In this document: positions 16,099 to 24,585 of the stretch, in pieces | Layout of the letters: every line of letters begins with the position of its first letter | How positions within the stretch are numbered: the stretch's first letter is position 1 | Assembly: GCA_964599285.1 (NCBI GenBank) | Contig: CAZREI010000002.1 | Location: 37,339-101,338 of the forward strand | Source: VGLO01 sp964599285 | GTDB taxonomy: Bacteria; Patescibacteriota; Minisyncoccia; Minisyncoccales; Staskawiczbacteraceae | Length of the DNA stretch: 64,000 bases | Direction: 5' to 3' | Position numbers and translations under genes: made by a program | The notes under the pieces: model-generated | Seen by the model: the letters and a program-made list of their open reading frames with translations, nothing else | What the model was told of the DNA's origin: nothing | Database searches by the model: none

Positions 16099-16593
16099 AT
16101 GTCTCATGCTATATCTAAGCAAAAAGTCTACGAAATGCTGATTGAGGAGATTAACCAAGTTATTGATAGGCTCACGAAGGTATATGAGACCACAAGTGAT
16201 GCTGCGGTCAAGGCGCAGGGACGTATGGAATCACGCTACGACACGACCAAGGAAGAGCAAAGTAAGCTCGCAGATGCTATTGGTATGCAAGTTTATGAGC
16301 ATAGGAAGCGTCTTAAGTCGCTTCAGTATTTCTGGTCTATAACAACGAAAAACGTAGGGACAGTTATTGGTCCCGGGTCGTTAGTTATAGTTGAAGCTGA
16401 TAATCAAGAAGAAGTATACTTTATTATTGAATCAGGGAGCGGTTACGTTTTTGAACTAGAAGGTTGCGAAATTGTTTGTATCTCTGTTCAGACGCCGCTC
16501 GCTCAATCACTAACTGGGCACAAACAAGGTGAAGTAGTGGAAGTGATAGTTGGGGGGGAAAAACGCTTACTAACTATCAAGTCCCTGCAGTAA
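16099..16593 (+). CDS. GreA/GreB-like transcription factor
   Basis: A 164-residue protein with the Gre layout: an N-terminal coiled coil (about 1-80, with SRYDTTKEEQSKLADAIG near the tip) and a C-terminal FKBP-like domain (GPGSLVIVE, then SVQTPLAQSLTGHKQGEVV). Gre factors enter the RNA polymerase secondary channel and stimulate transcript cleavage. The tip lacks the usual GDLSENAEY acidic pair, reading GRMESRYD instead, so cleavage activity may be altered. GGAGG lies 7 bases before the ATG at 16099. It leads a three-gene operon with sequence unlike the flanking host genes. Confidence 0.8.
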   Translation: MSHAISKQKVYEMLIEEINQVIDRLTKVYETTSDAAVKAQGRMESRYDTTKEEQSKLADAIGMQVYEHRKRLKSLQYFWSITTKNVGTVIGPGSLVIVEADNQEEVYFIIESGSGYVFELEGCEIVCISVQTPLAQSLTGHKQGEVVEVIVGGEKRLLTIKSLQ

Positions 16594-16613
16594 TCCAACT
16601 GAAAGGATTTGAG

Positions 16614-17180
16614 ATGAAACTGGAACATGTCTTTGTTAGTATTGATGGAGTAGATGGTGTTGGCAAGACCACGGTAGCAAAGCTTCTTGCTGCTGATGGA
16701 TCTTTCCAATATCACAAGTCTCCAACCAGCCCTTTTGCGCAACTGCGAAAAGAAGTTGACGCTCACGCAAATCCGATTGAACGCTACTGCTTCTACCGTA
16801 TAGCAACGCAGTTTGATTCAGCGCAGATAAGCAAGTTGCTGGAAACAAACTCAGTTGTCTGTGATCGCTACATTGCGTCAACGGCGGCATATCACATCGC
16901 AATGGACGCTCGTATTCGAGTTATCCATAGTGATGCGGAACTCCTTAAGCCACATTTTGCGTTTCTTCTAGGTGCTCGTTCGGAGATTCGTGATAAGCGA
17001 ATACTTGAACGCGCAAAAGTGTTAAGCGATGTAAAACTTGAGAGAGATAGTATGCTCCTCGATCGCGTCGCTGAAATTTTTATGTCGTTCGGTCTTACCT
17101 ACATTGACACCAGCGACATCCCAGCTGAAGAAGTCGTACAAGTAATAAAGCGCATCGTTGCGCAAGGAGGAATACCATGA
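16614..17180 (+). CDS. Thymidylate-kinase-like nucleotide kinase
   Basis: A 188-residue P-loop kinase. SIDGVDGVGKTTVAKLLA is the phosphate-binding loop in the form used by dTMP kinases, and VVCDRYIASTAAYH is the DRY-type nucleotide-binding motif. Host dTMP kinases are usually over 200 residues; here the lid region is short. AAAGGATTTGAG precedes the ATG. It overlaps the radical SAM gene by 4 bases (ATGA), so they are translationally coupled. Substrate could be dTMP or another nucleoside monophosphate. Confidence 0.82.
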   Translation: MKLEHVFVSIDGVDGVGKTTVAKLLAADGSFQYHKSPTSPFAQLRKEVDAHANPIERYCFYRIATQFDSAQISKLLETNSVVCDRYIASTAAYHIAMDARIRVIHSDAELLKPHFAFLLGARSEIRDKRILERAKVLSDVKLERDSMLLDRVAEIFMSFGLTYIDTSDIPAEEVVQVIKRIVAQGGIP

Positions 17181-18190
17181 GCTTGAAGCCGCTTTCGTAC
17201 GCTCACATCATGGCCATTGCAGATGCGTGGCGTGATATGGGTGGTGTTCCTGAAGTAGAAATCGGTGCCCTTGAACCGCTTTTGTGGCGTGACGAGCAAT
17301 ATCGCATTCACGATGTTGTGAGTGCGCTGACTGAACGCGGATTCAATGTTTCGATGACCACCAATGGACAATTACTGGATATCTTCGCCAAGAATTTGAG
17401 TCGTGCAGGTCTCTCACTCATACGAACTAGCTGGCACTCGACTGACCCACTTATGTTTCGGGAAATATCTGGAGGTTATGGTGATTACAATCGGTTCATG
17501 CGTGGGATAATACTTGCGCTTGAATCGGGTATAAAAATTGCCTTCAATCGCGTACTCCACAAAGGGTACACTGATGATATTCCCGAACAATTGTCGTTCA
17601 TTGAGCGGTACAAAAGCCGACTCAAACTCTACACACTTCTATGGACGCCGCAGGGTGCATCTACTCACGAGTTGTTCTATCAAGATTGGCATCCTGTTGT
17701 GCGAGAATCAGTTTTGCCACGCACACTCAAGATAGTCAGAGTCAGAAAACAACTTGGTCGTGGACGTCTTCGGTTTCATCTTGTTGGAGGTGGATCGGTT
17801 GAAGTAAAGTTAGGTGATAAATTGGACCGTAGTATGCACCCCTGTACATCATGCTCGTTTAAAAACGAGTGTGAAGAGGGGTTTGGCGACTATGTTCGAA
17901 TTGACCCGCGTCTGCACCTTTACTTCTGCTATATGCGCAGGGATATCGGATTCCAAATACCGGAATACTTTGGGAGACCAGAGGTATTGAAGCAGAAGTT
18001 ACAAGAAGCAATTGGGACAATAGATGTTGAGAATCTTCTTGTAACGGCTCCGCTACGCCTGACCGTAACGCCATTCTGCAATTTTAATTGCAGAGCGCCT
18101 GGCGCAAAACAGGGATGGTGCATGGAGGAGCCAGGTGAGTACACATATCCAAAAATTCGTTTGTCTCTCCTGGGAGAAAACAAACCTTAA
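17177..18190 (+). CDS. MoaA-like radical SAM protein with permuted cysteine motif
   Basis: A 337-residue protein. Residues 5-180 align by eye with the MoaA core starting after its cysteine motif: LSYAHIMAIADAWRDMG, then an IGALEPLL segment in the GGEP position, VSMTTNGQLL and LIRTSWHSTDP. An auxiliary cluster region follows (Cys223, 226, 232 and 251). The cysteine motif that should open the domain is at the other end: LRLTVTPFCNFNC, with Cys301, 305 and 315 spaced CX3CX9C instead of CX3CX2C. This suggests circular permutation, or a truncated tandem arrangement. Product unknown; last gene of the operon. Confidence 0.75.
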   Translation: MSLKPLSYAHIMAIADAWRDMGGVPEVEIGALEPLLWRDEQYRIHDVVSALTERGFNVSMTTNGQLLDIFAKNLSRAGLSLIRTSWHSTDPLMFREISGGYGDYNRFMRGIILALESGIKIAFNRVLHKGYTDDIPEQLSFIERYKSRLKLYTLLWTPQGASTHELFYQDWHPVVRESVLPRTLKIVRVRKQLGRGRLRFHLVGGGSVEVKLGDKLDRSMHPCTSCSFKNECEEGFGDYVRIDPRLHLYFCYMRRDIGFQIPEYFGRPEVLKQKLQEAIGTIDVENLLVTAPLRLTVTPFCNFNCRAPGAKQGWCMEEPGEYTYPKIRLSLLGENKP

Positions 18191-18226
18191 TGCCGCGATG
18201 AGCTTACAAGTTCATGCGGCTTTTTT
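18191..18226 (+). terminator. Terminator of the radical SAM operon
   Basis: GCCGCGATGAGCTT and AAGTTCATGCGGC form a stem followed by six T residues. It overlaps the last codons of the convergent CYTH gene. Confidence 0.8.
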
Positions 18227-18790
18227 CTTTGGTGGATTTGAGAATGTGATTTTCGACAAACGAATTATTGTTTCGGCAGGAATACCTATTTCTTTTTCGT
18301 ATATAAGATCAATACTACCAAAGACAGCTTTTCTGAATTCAAAACCTAATTCACTGGATATTTCTTGCACTATTTTCTCGTTTGACCCCTCAATCTCTAC
18401 AAATGGATTTAGTCCAGGCCATGTATCAATCATTACTTCCACTCCGTCACGCACCCATACCTCGCGCATATTTTCCTGAAATGCTTTTACGGGGGCACCA
18501 CATGCTTCTAAAAACGATGCGGCAGTATCAAAATCATTGACAATAAGCTCAACTTCATAAGTGTCGTTGATGCCCAATCCACGAACTTCTTTAATAGTCA
18601 TTGTTACCTTATCGGATTCTTGCCGAACACGACCCCATTTATTTCGTCCAGGCGCAATACGAGAAAAATCAAAAGTTTTTCTCCGCATCATATAATCCGG
18701 GGTTTTTAAATCAAATCCCTTACTTTTTAATTTGACTCGTAGTAAATCTTTATTGACCGATAGGAATTTTGCCTCTACTTCTTTTTTCAT
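18212..18790 (-). CDS. CYTH-domain phosphohydrolase (CyaB/thiamine-triphosphatase-like)
   Basis: A 192-residue protein with the CYTH signature ExExK at the N-terminus (KKEVEAKF), followed by Arg/Lys-rich strands (WGRVRQESDKVTMTIKE) and EVELIV, which line the triphosphate tunnel. CYTH enzymes cleave or cyclise triphosphate substrates such as thiamine triphosphate, inorganic triphosphate or ATP. The substrate cannot be told here. Its end overlaps the terminator of the convergent operon. Confidence 0.85.
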   Translation of the reverse strand: MKKEVEAKFLSVNKDLLRVKLKSKGFDLKTPDYMMRRKTFDFSRIAPGRNKWGRVRQESDKVTMTIKEVRGLGINDTYEVELIVNDFDTAASFLEACGAPVKAFQENMREVWVRDGVEVMIDTWPGLNPFVEIEGSNEKIVQEISSELGFEFRKAVFGSIDLIYEKEIGIPAETIIRLSKITFSNPPKKKAA

Positions 18791-18854
18791 AACTGTAGTT
18801 TATCACGAATTTTATCATCTGCATAATTTAAAGAAATACAATTTTATAGGCTCT

Positions 18855-19433
18855 CTATAATACTTCCGCAGAAAATAATTTTAGTTTATCCGCTAACTTA
18901 CTAATAGGAAGCCCTTCAGCACCAAAAAAGTCACCTTCTATTTTTTCAATCAATACCGCGCCAATGCCTTGAATGGCATATGAACCAGCTTTATCTAAAG
19001 GTTCCCCGGTTTCTATATATTTTTTGATTGTACTGGAAGTAAACTTTTTCATATAAACCACTGTTTTATCGTGAAAAGATAGTGATTTGCCGTTCTTGGT
19101 ATCGATAATAGTAACTCCAGATATAATATCGTGTTTTGTCCCGCTTAACATTGTAAGCATTTTCTCGGCATCTTTTTTATTTTTTGGTTTACCCAATTTC
19201 TTATTCTTATATACTACAATCGTGTCAGCAGCGATGATAATGGTATTAGGATTTTTAAGAGCAACACTTTCTGCTTTTCCTTGCGACAAATATTCAACCA
19301 GTTTTTCGGGTGACATTTTCAGATTCATATCTTCCCGATAATCACTTGCCTGAATTTGAAAAACTAACCCTGTTCTTGCAAGGATTTCTTTTCTTCGCGG
19401 AGAAGTTGAGGCTAATACTATTTTTCTATTCAT
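18855..19433 (-). CDS. maf: Maf-like nucleoside triphosphate pyrophosphatase
   Basis: A 192-residue protein. LASTSPRRKEILARTGL is the Maf N-terminal signature, with AADTIVVYKNKKLGKPKN and a downstream GSYAIQGIG as second and third motifs. Maf enzymes hydrolyse dTTP, UTP or modified NTPs to monophosphates. Encoded 13 bases after an XTPase-like gene, forming a nucleotide-sanitising pair. Confidence 0.93.
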   Translation of the reverse strand: MNRKIVLASTSPRRKEILARTGLVFQIQASDYREDMNLKMSPEKLVEYLSQGKAESVALKNPNTIIIAADTIVVYKNKKLGKPKNKKDAEKMLTMLSGTKHDIISGVTIIDTKNGKSLSFHDKTVVYMKKFTSSTIKKYIETGEPLDKAGSYAIQGIGAVLIEKIEGDFFGAEGLPISKLADKLKLFSAEVL

Positions 19434-19446
19434 GATAAAAAATCTA

Positions 19447-19986
19447 TTATGTTTTTTTATAAAAACTTTCAGGTGGCGCGATTATCTGAATGAAGGCATT
19501 TCTTAAAGATTCTTCCAAACTTATTTCCCGTATCAGCACCCCTCCAGAATATGTTCCCCATGTATCATTCGGCAAGTTGCCAAATTCCTTTTCAATCATT
19601 GCCATAACGCCATAATGTTCCATGTTTAGATCATCCATTTTTTGCAAGATATAATCTGGAACTTTTAATCCACTAGAATATCCGTAGTATTCTTTGCTGT
19701 CACCAGTTATAATAACAGCCCAACACTCTTCATACATATGTCCGTATCTTTCTACTAAACCGCTTTCCAATCCTATATAATAATCGCAATTTATAACATG
19801 ATGTTTAGAGTCCATCGCCCTATTCCTTGCTCCATCAAAAGTTTGCTGATCGTAAGGAGTATAAGGAACTTTGGATTCTGCATCATAACTTTCAGTAACT
19901 ATATTTTTCTCATTAAAAAGTTGGCCAACAACCTTTTCAGTGACAGCAATTTTTCTCTGACTTTTGGAACCAACAACAAATTTCAT
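19447..19986 (-). CDS. Inosine/xanthosine triphosphatase-like (YjjX, DUF84)
   Basis: A 179-residue protein. KFVVGSKSQRKIAVTEKV at the N-terminus, the FDGARNRA block and YYIGLESGLVERYG match the YjjX/DUF84 fold that removes ITP and XTP. The start is the ATG at 19986, where the conserved strand begins; an upstream extension reads through untypical residues. Next gene downstream is maf. Confidence 0.88.
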   Translation of the reverse strand: MKFVVGSKSQRKIAVTEKVVGQLFNEKNIVTESYDAESKVPYTPYDQQTFDGARNRAMDSKHHVINCDYYIGLESGLVERYGHMYEECWAVIITGDSKEYYGYSSGLKVPDYILQKMDDLNMEHYGVMAMIEKEFGNLPNDTWGTYSGGVLIREISLEESLRNAFIQIIAPPESFYKKT

Positions 19987-20054
19987 AATTTCTATTTTTA
20001 ATTTTTGTATCCCCCATTTATCTATATGTGAAAAGCAAAAAATAGGAAAATAGA

Positions 20055-21599
20055 TTACTTCTTCACCCACTTCTGTTTGATGCCCAGTTTAAAATGCTTT
20101 GGATCTTCGGCTGGCCAAAATTGTAATCTAGGCAATGCACGGTTACCGATAAATTTATGCAACTCCCGATATTCGGAGTTTTTTAATTCTAACTGTTCAG
20201 TGATAGCGTTAACCATGGCACGTTTAATGACCTTGGGGATACCATTCTCTCCATAAGGTTTTTTCATCTCCAAATGAATTAAAAGATACTGGTTTTGCTT
20301 GCGGTCAAATTGGGTCTCCAAAGTGAATTTTCCTGTCACATACATGGCCAGCGGTTTTTTGAGCAAGGCCGCCCTGATCGGTTCTGGATAAATTTGCAAG
20401 CCATATAACGTAACTGACAAGTCGCTGCGTTCAAAAACAAACACAAACGGAAGTTCGTTGGCAACTGTATCTATGCCGGCTTTTTTTTCTTCACGGACAA
20501 TATCTACGCCATGCTTTTTGAGCAGGGCAACCATTTGCGAATAAGAATACACTCCCCCATGATCTCCAACATTATAGCGGATTAAGGGAATTTCGTTATT
20601 ACCCGTTAAAATAATATTCCCGTCTACTGACTCAAAATTAATAAATAACGGATTAAATTGAGTTAAGGTGGGTGTCTTATTGATTGATCCGAAGATATCT
20701 TTAAATAAGTCTGGCTTACTGGTGGCTATTCTCCGAATTAAAATACTCAGCGGAGTTTCATAAGCCATAGCACCAATATCCGCAGTTCCGTAAATATTCA
20801 ACGTATCCAAGTAAATATTTTTAATACGGACACTATCGGCTAAGTAACTTCTGAACTCTTCGGTAAAAGCTTCTGCCGCAAAGAGTAACTTCACATTCAT
20901 CTTTTTAAAGTCTACGCTTTGGGAAGCTGACTCATCAACAATATCTTTGATAAACGGCGGGTATCCGACTAAAACGACGGTATGAAAATGAGGCGCCAAC
21001 TTTTTTAAGGTGTTGAAAATTTCTTTTTTATTAATGCCCGGGGTAATAATGGATATTGGAGTACCAATACGCTGGGCAGCCATTTCAAATGCTTTATAGG
21101 TAATCAAGCCCCCTATCCACACTCCCATCCCAAAACAAATAACCACCAAGGTAGGGCCTTGTTTTTTTTGCAAACTATTCTTAAGAAATTCTTCAATCAA
21201 CAAAGAATACTGCCAATCCAGTTCGTTTCCCCTAGGAAAATAAAATGGCTCTCCCGTAGAACCAGATGTTGAAGTAAATACTAATGGTTTTTCCAGATTT
21301 CCGTTCCAGCAAACTTTTTCAAGTGAATATTTACGCAGATAGTCTTTTTTGCTAATAGGCGGAACTTGCACAAAATCGTCCCATGTTTTTATTTCTCCAG
21401 GATTAACTCTATTTTTTTTAAGAAAATCCTGATAAGCGGGAACAAATTCAGCTGCTTTACGGAAAAGTGCCAATGAACGTTTTTTTTGTTCCAATGACCA
21501 ATCATTTGAATTTCTTTTTTTTACATCCAAAAGATCCGGGCTATTCTGTTTGATAACTTTAAAAAGAGTAGATGTGGTAAAACTTTTTTGAGATTTCAT
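20055..21599 (-). CDS. Phenylacetate-CoA-ligase-like adenylate-forming enzyme
   Basis: A 514-residue protein of the PaaK type. FTSTSGSTGEPFYFPRG is the phosphate loop, LNIYGTADIGAMAYE the central AMP-binding motif, and IPLIRYNVGDHGGVYS the later conserved aspartate region. PaaK-like enzymes activate carboxylic acids as adenylates and often transfer them to CoA or a carrier; in CPR genomes they may serve polysaccharide or lipid decoration. No carrier protein is seen nearby. Confidence 0.85.
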   Translation of the reverse strand: MKSQKSFTTSTLFKVIKQNSPDLLDVKKRNSNDWSLEQKKRSLALFRKAAEFVPAYQDFLKKNRVNPGEIKTWDDFVQVPPISKKDYLRKYSLEKVCWNGNLEKPLVFTSTSGSTGEPFYFPRGNELDWQYSLLIEEFLKNSLQKKQGPTLVVICFGMGVWIGGLITYKAFEMAAQRIGTPISIITPGINKKEIFNTLKKLAPHFHTVVLVGYPPFIKDIVDESASQSVDFKKMNVKLLFAAEAFTEEFRSYLADSVRIKNIYLDTLNIYGTADIGAMAYETPLSILIRRIATSKPDLFKDIFGSINKTPTLTQFNPLFINFESVDGNIILTGNNEIPLIRYNVGDHGGVYSYSQMVALLKKHGVDIVREEKKAGIDTVANELPFVFVFERSDLSVTLYGLQIYPEPIRAALLKKPLAMYVTGKFTLETQFDRKQNQYLLIHLEMKKPYGENGIPKVIKRAMVNAITEQLELKNSEYRELHKFIGNRALPRLQFWPAEDPKHFKLGIKQKWVKK

Positions 21600-21605
21600 C
21601 AAATC

Positions 21606-21905
21606 TTATCTTACAAGCAGCAGCAATGCCGCTCCGCCGCTTTCTATGTGGTCTCCTACGACTTTTCCTATGCAACGGTTTTCATAGTCAAAAACCTGGC
21701 CGTCGCCGTGGACCGTGCCGATGTGGCTTCCGGCTTTGTACACGTACCCGTTGGCTCCAAAATTTCCGACCACGCTTCCCGAAGCATTGTGCACTTCACT
21801 ATCGCTTGAAACATATCCAATAATAACGTTTGCCGTGTTGCGGACCCTCCCATCTTCTCCAATGGTCGCCATTTTTTGCCCGGATATATCTAAGATGTCT
21901 GACAT
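21606..21905 (-). CDS. Small beta-repeat protein (4-fold beta-flower-like)
   Basis: A 99-residue protein made of four or five similar strand-turn units, each about 18 residues with a Gly-x-(Val/Ile) pattern: IGEDGRVRN, VHNASGSVVGNFGANGYVY and GTVHGDGQVFDYENRCIGKV. This fits the 4-fold beta flower domain of uncharacterised bacterial proteins. The start is the ATG at 21905; upstream codons run into a foldback element. It lies 6 bases before the PaaK-like gene and may be co-transcribed. Confidence 0.65.
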   Translation of the reverse strand: MSDILDISGQKMATIGEDGRVRNTANVIIGYVSSDSEVHNASGSVVGNFGANGYVYKAGSHIGTVHGDGQVFDYENRCIGKVVGDHIESGGAALLLLVR

Positions 21906-21912
21906 AGTTTTT

Positions 21913-22077
21913 GGAGTAATCACGAATATACCAATACGATCAAATATACAAATGTTACAAATATACGAATGTGCTGGATTGCCACGTCGCTTCGCTCCTC
22001 GCAATGACGGACAGAACGGATTTGTATATTGGTAAAATTTGTATATTGTTCTAAATTTGTATATTCGTGATTACTCC
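21913..22077. repeat. Foldback element with 19-bp terminal inverted repeats (copy 2)
   Basis: GGAGTAATCACGAATATAC and GTATATTCGTGATTACTCC are the exact ends. The interior includes a full copy of the GATTGCCAC...GCAATGAC repeat at 21974-22010, as in copy 3. The right end reaches into the 3' end of the PAP2 gene. Confidence 0.9.
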
Positions 22078-22733
22078 CTAATTAGTTGGTATTCTTTGTT
22101 AAAAATCTTTTTGGAAATAATAAAAATACTATAGGTGATAAAGGGCGCGGCAAAGACATCTATGGAATAATGCATGTGGGCCAAAATCATGGTGACGCCA
22201 AAAATGCCGGCGGCGACAAAAAAGAAGTTTCTCCAAAGGGCTTCTTTCCAAAAAATCAGGCCAAATAAAAATGGCGCGCCCACGTGTCCCGAAAAGAAAA
22301 AATCATTTTTGGCATTGTATAAAAAATCGTAAATACTGAAACCAACGCCCTGGGCGTTTAAGGTGATTTGATGAAGGCTGACTCCCAAGTGCGTCAAGCT
22401 GATAAAAAAGGACCTGACAATAATAAAAAATGCCAAAGATTTAATAGAAAAAAGCAGGTAGCGGGGCTGGATGGCGCAGAGCATCATAACGACAAAAGAC
22501 AGTATCAGCGCGCCTTGCACAATGAAAAAATCTAAATTAATGGTGGGCAGGTTGTCCAATAATAAATCCCCCACGTAGGTTACCTGCGCGTGATGGTCAA
22601 CATAATTGTAGGCAAAATGCTGCACGAGCAAAGCGGCCGCCAATAGCGCCACGGCACCCAAGAACAACAAAAACGTATCCTTTTTCCAAAAATGCGTATG
22701 GCGCAAATATATTTTTTCTATGTAGCTATTCAT
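22071..22733 (-). CDS. PAP2-family membrane phosphatase or transferase
   Basis: A 220-residue protein with about six transmembrane helices. DFFFSGHVGAPFLFGL and AHMHYSIDVFAAPF match the second and third phosphatase motifs (SGH and H-x3-D) of PAP2, in the form used by sphingomyelin-synthase-like PAP2_C proteins. Substrate probably a lipid phosphate or phospholipid head group. Overlaps the start of the DsbB-like gene by 8 bases. The stop codon lies within the foldback element. Confidence 0.8.
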   Translation of the reverse strand: MNSYIEKIYLRHTHFWKKDTFLLFLGAVALLAAALLVQHFAYNYVDHHAQVTYVGDLLLDNLPTINLDFFIVQGALILSFVVMMLCAIQPRYLLFSIKSLAFFIIVRSFFISLTHLGVSLHQITLNAQGVGFSIYDFLYNAKNDFFFSGHVGAPFLFGLIFWKEALWRNFFFVAAGIFGVTMILAHMHYSIDVFAAPFITYSIFIISKKIFNKEYQLIRE

Positions 22734-23274
22734 ACCTTTCCCTGCGGAATTTATAAAACACTAAAAAAATAATCACTAAGGCAAAAGCGGTCAGCGCCAT
22801 CATAGGAATGGTCACGTAGCCAAACTCAAATACGTAGCGCTTAATACAGGAAACTTGCACACCCCCGCGCAGGCAAAACACGTTCAATCCCCCATTATAG
22901 TAATAAATATAATTGTGATACAGTGACACCAAAAATCCCAAGCCCGCGAGCGCCAATCCATAGTCAGCCATGTGTCGGTCTTTTTTTACTAGCGCCATGC
23001 CCAACACTACCACCAAAGGATACATGAAAATCCGTTGAAACCAACACAGTTCGCAGGGAGGAAAACCGATTACGTTTGAATAAAAAAGGCTACCGGCTAC
23101 TGAAATCAAACTGACCAAAAATGCTAATATCAATCCGCGACGCTCCACAAATTCCACCAAGGAAAACTGCTTTTTTTTAAAAAACAAAAGATAGATAATC
23201 GCCAAAACAATGCCAACCTGGCTTAAAATTATCCCCAAAGAAAAAATGGTATTGGTAGCTGAAAGCAATGTCAT
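22726..23274 (-). CDS. DsbB-family disulfide bond formation protein
   Basis: A 182-residue four-helix membrane protein. FPPCELCWFQRIFMYPL contains the CxxC pair and conserved Trp-x-x-Arg of DsbB/BdbC, and a second cysteine pair (CLRGGVQVSC) lies in the other periplasmic loop. It would reoxidise the extracytoplasmic thioredoxin-like protein encoded one base upstream, passing electrons to quinone or another acceptor. Confidence 0.93.
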   Translation of the reverse strand: MTLLSATNTIFSLGIILSQVGIVLAIIYLLFFKKKQFSLVEFVERRGLILAFLVSLISVAGSLFYSNVIGFPPCELCWFQRIFMYPLVVVLGMALVKKDRHMADYGLALAGLGFLVSLYHNYIYYYNGGLNVFCLRGGVQVSCIKRYVFEFGYVTIPMMALTAFALVIIFLVFYKFRRERYE

Positions 23275-23275
23275 G

Positions 23276-23662
23276 TTATTTGGGCAAGGCGCAGCCGGAT
23301 TTTTGCGCCAGTTCCTGCAAACTTAATTCGCCCTCTTGTTTTGAATCGTCGGGTAGTTTCCAGGTTGGGTAACCTTCAATTTTTTGATCAGTGCATACCG
23401 CGAGCTCTCCGTTGCTATCGGGCGTTGAGCACTCAACATAGGGAAGGTACTTTGCTGATTTTCCAAACAGTGACTTTTGGTCCTGGCAGTGCGGACACCA
23501 AAAAGCTCCGTACATTTTCAGTCCCTTGCTGTCAAGGCATTTGGCAAAATCATCCAGCTTGCCCGGCCCCTGGTCTTTTGCCCACAGAAAATAAAATAAT
23601 CCGGCAACAACCAGCAAGGCTCCAATGATAATTAACAGGGTATTTTTCACTTTTGAATCCAT
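23276..23662 (-). CDS. Membrane-anchored thioredoxin-like disulfide oxidoreductase
   Basis: A 128-residue protein with an N-terminal signal anchor (residues 7-27) and a thioredoxin-like domain with active site FWCPHCQDQK. An additional cysteine pair (CSTPDSNGELAVC) and a cis-proline region (EGYPTWKLP) follow. Resembles the thioredoxin-like domains that partner VKOR or DsbB. Pairs with the DsbB-like gene one base downstream. Confidence 0.9.
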   Translation of the reverse strand: MDSKVKNTLLIIIGALLVVAGLFYFLWAKDQGPGKLDDFAKCLDSKGLKMYGAFWCPHCQDQKSLFGKSAKYLPYVECSTPDSNGELAVCTDQKIEGYPTWKLPDDSKQEGELSLQELAQKSGCALPK

Positions 23663-23796
23663 GTAGTTTTTAGTTTTAGGTTCCGGCCGCGTCGCCCGCG
23701 GGCGACACGGCCTGTTAGTTTAGGTTTTTTTGGTTGTTAGTTTTAAACTGGAAACTTTCTAAACTTAAACTTTAAACTTAAAACTGATAACTATTT
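23663..23796. repeat. Word-type palindrome with GC-rich centre
   Basis: The same layout as 11141-11278: TAGTTTTTAGTTTTAGGTTCC, then a GC hairpin (GTCGCCCGCGGGCGAC), then AGTTTTAAACTGGAAAC and ACTTAAACTTTAAAC words. Confidence 0.85.
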
Positions 23797-24566
23797 TAGA
23801 TGAGACTCATCTGATTTTTCAATGACTCATTACTGATCAGTCTCCGATAAGCGCAATGCTGGCAATCCGGATTTGACGGTGGAATATTGTCCGAATCCAA
23901 ACACTTTTTAATATTCATAATGGCTTGGTCAACCCACGCGCTGTTTCCCTGATACGGAATAATAGACGTTTCAAATTCCAATTTGCCGCCAAACCCGGGC
24001 CGATTGCGCGACGCGTTGGCAAACAAGAAATAACCGACATCAGAAACAGAAAATCCAAGCCTTGCAAAAATCCACTGATACACTTCCATTTGCCTTTTAT
24101 ACCCTATTTTGTACTGGCTGTCCAACGATATGGGATAATCCGTGCTGGTGGATTTGTAATCCACAATGTGTAGCGCCCCAGTTTTTTGATCCGCCCAAAT
24201 ATCGTCCACAATGCCGCAGATGTTCAAATTGGTTTCTTTGTGCAACACGCAGGCTCCTAATTTTTTATTGTTGTCATCGCGCCAGATAGCAAAATCGGGA
24301 TGGTAAAACGGAATAGCATCAATGCCATATTTTTGCATCAGCGGGTGCGACTTTTTTTGCTCGCGCAGCAGGTCAAACTCATTTTTCAAAAGCGCGTCAA
24401 CGGCGCTGTTGAGCGACCAGCCGGGCATATCGGGCCGCACAATCCCCAACCGCCGGTCCAACCAAAAGCACTGCGGGCATTCCAAAAAAAAGTCAATTTT
24501 TGAGCGGCTGACGTTGAATGGCTCTTTGGATGTCGGATTATAAAGATTGGTTCTGCGCTTTTGCAT
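23796..24566 (-). CDS. PD-(D/E)XK nuclease with cysteine cluster
   Basis: A 256-residue protein. SRSKIDFFLECPQCFWLDRR at the N-terminus holds two cysteines, and NPDCQHCAYR at the C-terminus holds two more, as in Fe-S-containing RecB/Cas4/AddB nucleases. The catalytic pattern is GIVDDIWAD followed by LHIVDYKST (D...DxK). No cas genes are nearby, so a role in recombination or DNA repair is more likely than CRISPR adaptation. The start is the ATG at 24566; codons upstream enter a repeat. Confidence 0.8.
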   Translation of the reverse strand: MQKRRTNLYNPTSKEPFNVSRSKIDFFLECPQCFWLDRRLGIVRPDMPGWSLNSAVDALLKNEFDLLREQKKSHPLMQKYGIDAIPFYHPDFAIWRDDNNKKLGACVLHKETNLNICGIVDDIWADQKTGALHIVDYKSTSTDYPISLDSQYKIGYKRQMEVYQWIFARLGFSVSDVGYFLFANASRNRPGFGGKLEFETSIIPYQGNSAWVDQAIMNIKKCLDSDNIPPSNPDCQHCAYRRLISNESLKNQMSLI

Positions 24567-24585
24567 AAATATGGCGACGCTAATT

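Noticed and set aside
16614..17180. Host dTMP kinase (tmk)
   Set aside because: The P-loop fits, but the gene is short, coupled to a radical SAM gene and unlike the neighbouring host genes in base use, so the housekeeping name was not assigned.
23796..24566. Cas4 and hence a CRISPR locus
   Set aside because: The nuclease has a Cas4/RecB-like cysteine cluster, but there is no cas1, cas2 or spacer-repeat array; the many short repeats in the window are palindromic words without unique spacers.
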